5,726 bases of DNA, taken from the NCBI GenBank assembly GCA_030604585.1, contig JAUVVP010000168.1:1-5726 (forward strand), written 5' to 3'. A program made the translations under genes and the position numbers. Source of the stretch: Planctomycetota bacterium (lineage in GTDB: Bacteria > Planctomycetota > Brocadiia > SM23-32). Position 1 is the stretch's first letter. Every line of letters begins with the position of its first letter. The notes under the pieces are model-generated. The model did not search any database. It was given only the letters and a program-made list of their open reading frames with translations, and was not told the origin of the DNA. Below, one piece after another: positions 1 to 5,141 of this stretch.

Positions 1-873
1 AAGCAGTCGCCCGACATCGCCCTCGGAGTGGATGCCAGACCCGACGCCGGCAAGGAACAGGGCGCCGGGGACCAGGGCATGATGGTGGGCTTCGCCTCCA
101 ACGAGAGCCCGGAACGGATGCCCCTGCCCATCATGCTCGCCCATCGCATCATGATGCGGGCCCGGCAGGTGAGGGAGGAGGGCATCCTGGAGTTCCTGCG
201 CCCGGACGGCAAGACGCAGGTCACCGTCCGCTACGAGGGCCTCCGCCCGGTTGGCCTCGAGACGGTCGTGCTGAGCCTCCAGCACGATCCGGACGTGAGC
301 CGCCGCGAGCTGGAAGAGGCCTACGTCGAGCAGATCGTCCGGCCCTGCCTGCCCGAGCAGTTTGCCGGCGACAACGTCACCTACCACATCAACCCGACGG
401 GGCGATTCGTGATCGGCGGCCCCCACGGAGACTGCGGCTTGAGCGGCCGCAAGATCATCGTTGACACCTACGGCGGACGTGCCCGACACGGCGGCGGCTC
501 CTTCAGCGGCAAGGACCCCAGCAAGGTGGACCGCAGCGCAGCCTATGCGGCCCGCTACGTCGCCAAGAACATCGTGGCGGCCGGACTCGCCGACGTCTGC
601 GAGGTGCAGATCGCTTACGCCATCGGCGTTGCCCGCCCGGTCTCGGTCCACGTCAACACCGAAGGCACGGCGCGCGTGCCGGAGCAGCGCATTACCGACC
701 TGATACGCGAGTGCTTCGACCTGCGACCACGCGCCATCATTGAGACCCTGGACCTGCTGCGCCCCATCTACAAGAAGACGGCGGCGTTCGGCCATTTCGG
801 ACGCGACGAGCCGGAGTTCACCTGGGAGCGAACCGACAAGGCCGACCTGCTGCGCGACAGGGCCGGACTGTGA
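1..873 (+). CDS. metK: S-adenosylmethionine synthetase (methionine adenosyltransferase), 5'-truncated by window edge
   Basis: Cytoplasmic enzyme that makes S-adenosylmethionine from methionine and ATP, releasing phosphate and pyrophosphate. The reading frame is open from base 1, and 290 residues plus a TGA are visible. The first visible residues, [10 protein letters not shown], match the methionine-binding loop that begins near residue 97 in E. coli MetK, so about 95 N-terminal residues lie upstream. The GTG at 28 is an internal valine, not a start. Family signatures in order: GAGDQG at 61-78, [11 protein letters not shown] beginning at 388, DTYGG at 463-477, the glycine-rich nucleotide loop GGGSFSGKD at 490-516 followed by [14 protein letters not shown], and the C-terminal DLRP...LDLLRPIY...GHFGR block. 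No frameshift or missing key residue is seen in this part. The downstream neighbour is ahcY, so two activated-methyl-cycle genes are adjacent. The 108-base gap between them contains a palindromic repeat rather than an obvious terminator. Confidence 0.97.
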   Translation, partial: KQSPDIALGVDARPDAGKEQGAGDQGMMVGFASNESPERMPLPIMLAHRIMMRARQVREEGILEFLRPDGKTQVTVRYEGLRPVGLETVVLSLQHDPDVSRRELEEAYVEQIVRPCLPEQFAGDNVTYHINPTGRFVIGGPHGDCGLSGRKIIVDTYGGRARHGGGSFSGKDPSKVDRSAAYAARYVAKNIVAAGLADVCEVQIAYAIGVARPVSVHVNTEGTARVPEQRITDLIRECFDLRPRAIIETLDLLRPIYKKTAAFGHFGRDEPEFTWERTDKADLLRDRAGL

Positions 874-914
874 GCGAGCGAACTGCAGAGCGCGCACTGA
901 CCATTCAAGGCTGA

Positions 915-962
915 GAAGAAGGGGGCTGACCCCGTCCGTTAAGGCGTCTGACCCCCTTCTTC
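915..962. repeat. Palindromic repeat between metK and ahcY (REP-like)
   Basis: The arm GAAGAAGGGGG at 915-925 is perfectly complementary to CCCCCTTCTTC at 952-962, giving an 11-bp stem around a 26-base centre. The centre contains two near-copies in the same direction, GGCTGACCCC (924-933) and GTCTGACCCC (947-956), so a smaller alternative hairpin (GGGG-CTGA-CCCC) is also possible. There is no T-run after the 3' arm, so a canonical intrinsic terminator is unlikely. The GGGGTC(A/T)GACCCC-like core resembles dispersed palindromic repeats that I recall from several high-GC bacterial genomes, but this is recollection, not a search. It could alternatively be a processing or attenuation hairpin in a metK-ahcY transcript. 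Confidence 0.6.
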
Positions 963-971
963 CAATGACTC

Positions 972-978
972 GGGAGAG
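972..978 (+). promoter_or_regulatory. Ribosome binding site of ahcY
   Basis: The sequence GGGAGAG ends a few bases before the ATG at 982 and contains a GGAG core with 5 bases of spacing. It supports ATG 982 as the ahcY start. Confidence 0.6.
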
Positions 979-981
979 CAA

Positions 982-2241
982 ATGGACTACGACGTAGTTG
1001 ACCCGTCCCTGGCGGCGGAGGGCGTTCGCCGGGTCAGTTGGGCGGACCAGGCGATGCGCGTGCTGGCGGAAGTGCGCAGGAGGTTTGAAGAAGAGAAGCC
1101 CCTCGAAGGCGTGCGGATATCCGGCTGCCTGCACATCACGGCGGAGACGGCCAACCTGGCCCGTACGCTGCGGGCCGGCGGGGCCGAGGTCGTCCTGTGC
1201 GCCTCCAACCCGCTCAGCACGCAGGACGACGTTGCGGCCGCCCTGGTCGAGAAGTACGAGACGCCCGTCTTCGCGCGCCGCGGGGAGGATGAGCAGACCT
1301 ACTACGACCACATCGCCAGCGCCCTGGCCCACGAGCCCAACGTGACCATGGACGACGGGGCGGACCTGGTTACCACGGTCCTGACAAAGCGCACCGACCT
1401 GGCCCCAGGCATCGTCTGCAGCACGGAGGAGACCACAACGGGCGTGAACCGGCTGCGGGCGATGGAGAGCGAAGGCGTGCTCCGGTTCCCCGTCTTTGCC
1501 GTGAACGACGCACAGACGAAGCACTTCTTCGATAACCGCTACGGCACCGGTCAGAGCACCACGGACGGCATCATGCGGGCCACGGGAATGCTGCTGGCCG
1601 GCATGAAGGTCGTGGTGGCCGGCTATGGGATGTGCGGGCGCGGCCTGGCGCTGCGCATGAAAGGAATGGGGGCCCAAGTGGTCGTCACCGAGGTCAGCCC
1701 GCTACGGGCGCTGGAGGCCGCGATGGACGGCTTTGAGGTGCTGCCCATGGACGATGCGGCCTCGCGCGGGGACCTCTTCGTCACCCTGACCGGCAACGCC
1801 GCCGTGCTGCGCAAGGAGCACTTCCTGAAGATGCGGGACGGCGCCCTGCTGGCCAACTCGGGCCACTTCAACGTGGAGATAAACATCAGCGACCTGGCCG
1901 ACCTGGCCGAGGACATCGTTCGTGGGGTCCGCCCCAACGTTGACGAGTTCCGCCTGGCGGACGGCAAGCGCATCTACCTGCTGGCTGAAGGGCGGCTGAT
2001 AAACCTGGCGGCCGCCGAGGGCCACCCCGCCGGCGTGATGGACATGAGCTTCGCGCTTCAGGCGCTCACGGCCGAGTACGCCGTGCAGAATCGCGGGAAG
2101 CTCCCCGCCGCCGTGCACCGCGTGCCGCAGGAGATAGACGAATGGGTGGCCCGCCTGAAGCTCCAGACGATGGGCATAGCCATTGACACCCTGACCGAAC
2201 GCCAGCGTCAATACATGGCCGGCTGGCAGGAAGGCACCTAA
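982..2241 (+). CDS. ahcY: S-adenosylhomocysteine hydrolase (adenosylhomocysteinase), short archaeal/Thermotoga-like type
   Basis: NAD-dependent cytoplasmic enzyme that splits S-adenosylhomocysteine into adenosine and homocysteine, relieving product inhibition of methyltransferases. The protein has 419 residues and lacks the roughly 40-residue insert of many bacterial AhcY proteins. Substrate-domain motifs: CLHITAET at 49-56 (His51), MDDGADL at 123-129, EETTTGV at 149-155, NDAQTK ending in Lys180, then Asp184-Asn185. The NAD domain carries GYGMCGRG at 214-221, with Glu237 at the end of the following strand. GHFNVEI is at 294-300. The cysteine of canonical enzymes (Cys195 in human) is Thr189 here, in YGTGQS. 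The C-terminus ends WQEGT and lacks the KPxxYRY tail of the long form. Both features fit the archaeal/Thermotoga subfamily. The start ATG has a GGAG ribosome site. The gene follows metK, and its TAA stop lies inside the left end of the palindromic element at 2239. Confidence 0.97.
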   Translation: MDYDVVDPSLAAEGVRRVSWADQAMRVLAEVRRRFEEEKPLEGVRISGCLHITAETANLARTLRAGGAEVVLCASNPLSTQDDVAAALVEKYETPVFARRGEDEQTYYDHIASALAHEPNVTMDDGADLVTTVLTKRTDLAPGIVCSTEETTTGVNRLRAMESEGVLRFPVFAVNDAQTKHFFDNRYGTGQSTTDGIMRATGMLLAGMKVVVAGYGMCGRGLALRMKGMGAQVVVTEVSPLRALEAAMDGFEVLPMDDAASRGDLFVTLTGNAAVLRKEHFLKMRDGALLANSGHFNVEINISDLADLAEDIVRGVRPNVDEFRLADGKRIYLLAEGRLINLAAAEGHPAGVMDMSFALQALTAEYAVQNRGKLPAAVHRVPQEIDEWVARLKLQTMGIAIDTLTERQRQYMAGWQEGT

Positions 2242-2419
2242 GGGGCTATTGCGAAGCCCCGTTCGTGATGAGGCCGAGCGAGGAGCCGGAGGGCAAGGCG
2301 GCAGGCGCAAAACGCCGGAAGCGTGGCTGAAGCCACGTTGAGGACGTTTTGCGCCGACAACACAGCCATCGGGCTTCGCAGCCGGCCGCAGTAGATCCGG
2401 GTTTTGCAGTAGCCCCTTA
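2239..2419. mobile_element. Palindromic MITE-like element or structured RNA between ahcY and the UroD-like gene
   Basis: The ends are imperfect 21-base terminal inverted repeats. TAAGGGGCTATTGCGAAGCCC at 2239-2259 matches the reverse complement of 2399-2419 at 18 of 21 positions. Nested inside, GGCGCAAAACG (2304-2314) pairs perfectly with CGTTTTGCGCC (2345-2355). Within that, CGTGGC (2322-2327) pairs with GCCACG (2332-2337) across a TGAA loop. Part of the left end, TGCGAAGCCC at 2250-2259, also pairs perfectly with GGGCTTCGCA at 2371-2380, so two folds compete. The left half between the stems (about 2270-2303) is purine-rich. No coding frame is evident. The TAA of ahcY is the first triplet of the left repeat, and the mirror TTA closes the right one, so a TA or TAA target duplication is possible but cannot be proven from one copy. 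It could be a non-autonomous transposable element, a dispersed palindromic repeat or a structured RNA. Confidence 0.6.
2304..2355 (+). repeat. Central two-tier hairpin of the intergenic element
   Basis: An outer perfect 11-bp stem (2304-2314 with 2345-2355) encloses an inner perfect 6-bp stem (2322-2327 with 2332-2337) closed by a TGAA tetraloop. The two stems are separated by short asymmetric internal strands. The 3' arm is followed by GACAACACAG rather than a T-run, so it does not read as a rho-independent terminator. The stem is stable whichever strand is transcribed. Confidence 0.65.
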
Positions 2420-2437
2420 GTGGGATGCGAGCAGTTC

Positions 2438-3601
2438 ATGGGCACGTGGGGCGAGCGCGCGCAACTTGCGTGGGACGCCCTGGCCAGGAAACCGACCAGG
2501 GGGATACCGTCCCGGGGAATCCACGTCATGGACGTGCCGTTCGTGGAGCAGGTGACGGGGCGCGCACCCGGCGACTACGCCCGCGACCCGGACGCCGTTT
2601 ACCTGGCCTTCCAGGCGCTTGCCGGGACGTGTTACATCGACCAGTATATCCCCGAGAATCCCCTCACGATGGGTCAGGAGGGCTTCGAGTCCTCCAGCCC
2701 CCGCAGCGCGACCACCGGCGCCGAACGCATCGTCGTTGACGGCATGGAGATCGCCTCGCCCGAAGACGTCGTCGAGCACATGGAGCGGGTGGTCTTTCCG
2801 CAGAGGGCGACGGAGATCGAGTCCTTCGATCCCGACGACCCCGCGCGCATCGAGCGGATGGTGGCTGCGGAACGTGAGGTGCAGCGCCGCTTCGGCAGGG
2901 ACATCCTGAAGGGCCCCTACGCGGGCGGCTTCCAGAGCTTCCCTTGCCTCCACTACAGCACCTACGGCTATGCCGGCTACTTCATGGCATACGGGCTGTA
3001 TCCCGAGGTGATGGAGAAGGACTTCCGCCAGCAGGCCGACCTGGCGGCGCTCAGGAACCGGGCCGCTGCGCGGGCCATCGTCGAAGGCGGGCTGCCGCGA
3101 CAGGTCCGCCTCGACCACGACATGGCCGACTCACGCGGCACGCTCGTGGACATCAGGACGCTCGACGAGATATGGTTCCCCCACTTCGCCCGGGCCATCC
3201 GCCCGCTTCTGGACGCCGGCATACGCCTGCTGTGGCATTGCGACGGGAACCTGATGGAAATGGTGCCCCGGCTGCTCGAGGCCGGCATCGGCGGCTTCCA
3301 GGGGTTCCAGTACGAGGACGGGATGGACTACGAGCGCATCTGTCGCATGACGGACCGGAACGGGGAGCCGCTGGTGATCGAGGCGGGCGTCTCCGTCACC
3401 CGGACGCTGCCCTTCGGCACGAGGCAGGACGTGGCCGGGGAGCTGAAATGGCTGGTGGAGAAGGGGCCCCGGACGGGCCTCTTCCTGGGGGCGAGCAGCA
3501 GCATCGTGCCGGGCACCAGGCGCGACAACGTACTGGCCCTGATGGAGGGTCTGAACCACTACCGCGAGCACGGCCGCCCGGAGGCGCACACGACGCCCTG
3601 A
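2438..3601 (+). CDS. Uroporphyrinogen decarboxylase-superfamily protein, substrate unknown (not HemE)
   Basis: A predicted soluble TIM-barrel protein of the UroD/MtaA-like superfamily, which includes uroporphyrinogen decarboxylase, corrinoid-dependent methyltransferases and, more distantly, MetE. Numbering here is from the upstream GTG at 2420. The conserved parts are DHDMADSRG at 232-240, LWHCDGN at 271-277, GFQGFQYEDGMDY at 292-304, and the family C-terminal block FLGASSSIVPGTRRDNVLALMEG spanning 355-377. The RQAGR signature of true HemE is absent, so it is not the haem enzyme. Where MtaA-type enzymes have HxC for zinc, this protein has His273-Cys274-Asp275. Length, about 387 residues, is normal for such paralogues. 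ATG 2438 is preferred because MGTWGERAQLAWDALARKPT looks like a typical family N-terminus and a GGGA lies 12 bases upstream. GTG 2420 lacks a ribosome site and abuts the palindromic element. Substrate and partners cannot be read from the sequence. Confidence 0.85.
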   Translation: MGTWGERAQLAWDALARKPTRGIPSRGIHVMDVPFVEQVTGRAPGDYARDPDAVYLAFQALAGTCYIDQYIPENPLTMGQEGFESSSPRSATTGAERIVVDGMEIASPEDVVEHMERVVFPQRATEIESFDPDDPARIERMVAAEREVQRRFGRDILKGPYAGGFQSFPCLHYSTYGYAGYFMAYGLYPEVMEKDFRQQADLAALRNRAAARAIVEGGLPRQVRLDHDMADSRGTLVDIRTLDEIWFPHFARAIRPLLDAGIRLLWHCDGNLMEMVPRLLEAGIGGFQGFQYEDGMDYERICRMTDRNGEPLVIEAGVSVTRTLPFGTRQDVAGELKWLVEKGPRTGLFLGASSSIVPGTRRDNVLALMEGLNHYREHGRPEAHTTP

Positions 3602-3633
3602 GGGAAAGAACGAAGCTGTGGCCGCGGCGGGAT

Positions 3634-3668
3634 CGTTGCTCGTTGCTCGTTGCGCGTTGCTCGTGGCT
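3634..3668. repeat. Heptamer tandem repeat (CGTTGCT)5, degenerate
   Basis: Five consecutive 7-base units starting at 3634 read CGTTGCT, CGTTGCT, CGTTGCG, CGTTGCT and CGTGGCT, so three are perfect and two have one change each. The array is in the gap after the UroD-like gene, upstream of the hisS promoter. It looks like a microsatellite that can expand or contract. No gene frame depends on it. Confidence 0.8.
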
Positions 3669-3677
3669 GGCGGTGGA

Positions 3678-3691
3678 CCGCCCCCCGGCGG
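3678..3691. other. Short GC hairpin upstream of the hisS promoter
   Basis: CCGCC (3678-3682) pairs with GGCGG (3687-3691) around a CCCC loop. It could help end transcription from the UroD-like gene, but there is no downstream T-run, so a terminator call is not justified. Confidence 0.25.
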
Positions 3692-3703
3692 CGGCCCGTC
3701 GGT

Positions 3704-3731
3704 TTGAACGGAGGCCGGTTTCTGTTAGAAT
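3704..3731 (+). promoter_or_regulatory. Sigma70-type promoter for the hisS transcription unit
   Basis: TTGAAC at 3704-3709 (4 of 6 to TTGACA) and TAGAAT at 3726-3731 (5 of 6 to TATAAT) are separated by 16 bases. The predicted transcript start is near 3738, giving a leader of about 75 bases before the hisS ATG. This stretch is clearly more AT-rich than its surroundings. It indicates that hisS is transcribed independently of the genes upstream. Confidence 0.65.
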
Positions 3732-3740
3732 GCAGCGCCT

Positions 3741-3804
3741 GAGGAGTTGTTGTATGCTGAGGACGCTCTTGGGGTCCCCGCCGTTGCCCACCTGCCTCGC
3801 GTAG
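3741..3804 (+). promoter_or_regulatory. Possible 16-codon leader ORF with strong ribosome binding site, upstream of hisS
   Basis: GAGGAG at 3741-3746 stands 7 bases before ATG 3754, which opens a frame encoding MLRTLLGSPPLPTCLA and stops at TAG 3802-3804. The stop is 10 bases before the hisS ATG at 3815. hisS itself has only a weak ribosome site (ACGG/GGA around 3807-3811), so translational coupling is plausible. There are no histidine codons, so a classical His attenuator is unlikely. It may also be a chance reading frame. Only the position and ribosome site support it. Confidence 0.3.
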
Positions 3805-3814
3805 TCACGGACCG

Positions 3815-5140
3815 ATGGCTCAGGAACAGATAAAGTCAGTGCAGGGAACCGAAGACGTGCTCCCCGGCCGGTGGGGGCACTGGCGAGCCCTGTACGCGAC
3901 CGCGCGACGGCTCTTCGAGCGCTACGGCTACGGGGAGATACGCACGCCCATATTCGAGGACACGCGCCTGTTCGTCAAGGGCACGGGCGAGACGACGGAG
4001 ATCGTCGAGAAGCAGATGTACTCGATCCCACGGGCGGGCACGACCACCACGCCGGGCGCCGAAGTGGCCGTAGAAGGGATAACGCTCCGGCCCGAGGGGA
4101 CGCCTCCGGTGATCCGCAGCTACCTGGAGCATAACCTGCACAAGCAGCGCTCGTTCCAGAAGCTCTACTACATCGGGCCGATGTTCCGGCGCGAGCGCCC
4201 GCAGAGGGGCAGGCTGCGCCAGTTCCACCAACTGGGCGTGGAGGCCATCGGCAGCGACAGCCCGCTGCTGGACGCCGAGACCATTATCCTGGCGGCGGAC
4301 ATCCTCCGGGAGGTCGGCCTCAGCGGGTCCAAGACCTTCATCAACTCAATGGGCTGCGCCGAATGCAGGCCGGCGATGCGCCGAAGGCTCCACGCAGCGC
4401 TGGCGCAGCGCCTCGGCGAACTGGGCGAGGACGACCGGGAACGGCTCCAGCGGAACGTCTTCCGCGTGTTGGACAGCAAGGACGAACGCAGTCAGGCAAT
4501 CGTCGCCGACCTGCCGCCGATCACGGCAGACCTCTGCCCGGCCTGCGCGGCGCACTACGACCAGGTCAAGGCCGCTCTGGCGACGGCTGGTCTGGAGTTC
4601 GAAGAGGACGGCCACCTGGTGCGCGGGCTGGACTACTACACGCGGACCGTCTACGAGATCAAGCACGAGAGCCTCGGGGCGCGCGACACGCTGTGCGGCG
4701 GCGGCCGCTACGACGACCTGGTCAAGCTGCTGGGCGGCCCTCCGATGCCGTGCGTGGGGTTTGCCATGGGCGCGGAGGCGACCATCCTGGCCATGGAGGG
4801 CGAGCTGGGCGCTGCGCCTGAATCCAGCATGCGGCCGGGCGTCTACGTGGTCTGCTTCGCCGAGGAGGCGCGCCGCGCCTGCTTCGAGCTGGTGCAGGAG
4901 CTTCGCCGCGCGGGGATGAGCGCCGACATGGACTTCGAGGGCCGAAGCCCCAAGGCGCAGATGCGCGCCGCCAACAGGCTGGGCGCGCCGATCTGCCTGT
5001 TGATGGGACCTGACGAACTGAACGCCAACAAAGTGACGATAAAGGCCATGGCGGCAAAGAAGCAGTGGTCCGTGGATCGCAGCGAACTGGTGCGGGAGCT
5101 TGAGGCGCAGTCGCTCGGTCTGCGTGGTGAGGGGACATGA
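3815..5140 (+). CDS. hisS: Histidyl-tRNA synthetase (class II)
   Basis: Cytoplasmic enzyme that charges tRNA-His using ATP and histidine. The protein is 441 residues, a usual length. Visible signatures: GTEDVLP at 11-17, LRPEGT at 91-96, motif 2 MFRRERPQRGRLRQFHQLGVE at about 123-143 (Arg125 matches E. coli Arg113), RGLDYYTRTVYE at 270-281 (Arg270 matches E. coli Arg259), and GGGRYDDLV at 295-303. The anticodon-binding domain spans about 341-435 and includes FEGRSPKAQMRAANRLGA, which rules out HisZ. Motif 3 reads GFAMGAEAT: Ala322 replaces the arginine equivalent to E. coli Arg311. The insertion domain has the pairs CAEC (181-184) and CPAC (241-244), as in other bacterial HisRS with possible metal-binding cysteines. 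ATG 3815 is chosen because MAQEQIKSVQGTEDVLP fits the family N-terminus, although its ribosome site is weak. It is transcribed from its own promoter and overlaps nothing. Confidence 0.97.
   Translation: MAQEQIKSVQGTEDVLPGRWGHWRALYATARRLFERYGYGEIRTPIFEDTRLFVKGTGETTEIVEKQMYSIPRAGTTTTPGAEVAVEGITLRPEGTPPVIRSYLEHNLHKQRSFQKLYYIGPMFRRERPQRGRLRQFHQLGVEAIGSDSPLLDAETIILAADILREVGLSGSKTFINSMGCAECRPAMRRRLHAALAQRLGELGEDDRERLQRNVFRVLDSKDERSQAIVADLPPITADLCPACAAHYDQVKAALATAGLEFEEDGHLVRGLDYYTRTVYEIKHESLGARDTLCGGGRYDDLVKLLGGPPMPCVGFAMGAEATILAMEGELGAAPESSMRPGVYVVCFAEEARRACFELVQELRRAGMSADMDFEGRSPKAQMRAANRLGAPICLLMGPDELNANKVTIKAMAAKKQWSVDRSELVRELEAQSLGLRGEGT
5129..5134 (+). promoter_or_regulatory. Ribosome binding site of the HEAT-repeat gene, inside the 3' end of hisS
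   Basis: GAGGGG lies 7 bases before ATG 5142 and within the last codons of hisS. It decides the start of the downstream gene and implies translation closely linked to hisS. Confidence 0.65.
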
Positions 5141-5141
5141 A

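Noticed and set aside
28..30. GTG 28 as the start of metK
   Set aside because: It is the valine of the conserved QSPDIALGV segment, and the frame is open to base 1 with family-matching residues upstream. The gene begins outside the window.
874..981. SAM or SAH riboswitch in front of ahcY
   Set aside because: I looked for the conserved SAH-riboswitch core (GAGGAGCG...UGC and GGCUCGG-type pairings) and found no convincing match. The palindrome explains most of the structure.
2242..2419. Integron attC site or group II intron fragment
   Set aside because: No RYYYAAC/GTTRRRY core pair and no domain V-like hairpin were seen.
2420..2422. GTG 2420 as start of the UroD-like gene
   Set aside because: No ribosome site precedes it and it abuts the palindromic element. 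ATG 2438 gives a better family N-terminus, though GTG cannot be formally excluded.
1702..2529. Long minus-strand open frame antisense to ahcY and the intergenic element
   Set aside because: Its product has no recognisable motifs and mirrors the codon pattern of ahcY. GC-rich genes routinely create such shadows.
2438..3601. HemE (true uroporphyrinogen decarboxylase)
   Set aside because: The N-terminal RQAGR signature and the usual HemE active-site context are missing. Only superfamily features are present.
2944..3804. Plus-strand frame overlapping the UroD-like gene and running to 3804
   Set aside because: The composition is Arg/Pro/Gly-rich shadow sequence. Only its last 17 codons, with their own ribosome site, are considered as a possible leader.
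3738..3814. T-box leader for hisS
   Set aside because: The TGGNACCGCG-type antiterminator motif is absent and the leader is far too short.
3815..5140. HisZ (regulatory HisRS paralogue)
   Set aside because: The anticodon-binding domain and the catalytic Arg of RGLDYY are present, so this is the synthetase despite the motif 3 change.
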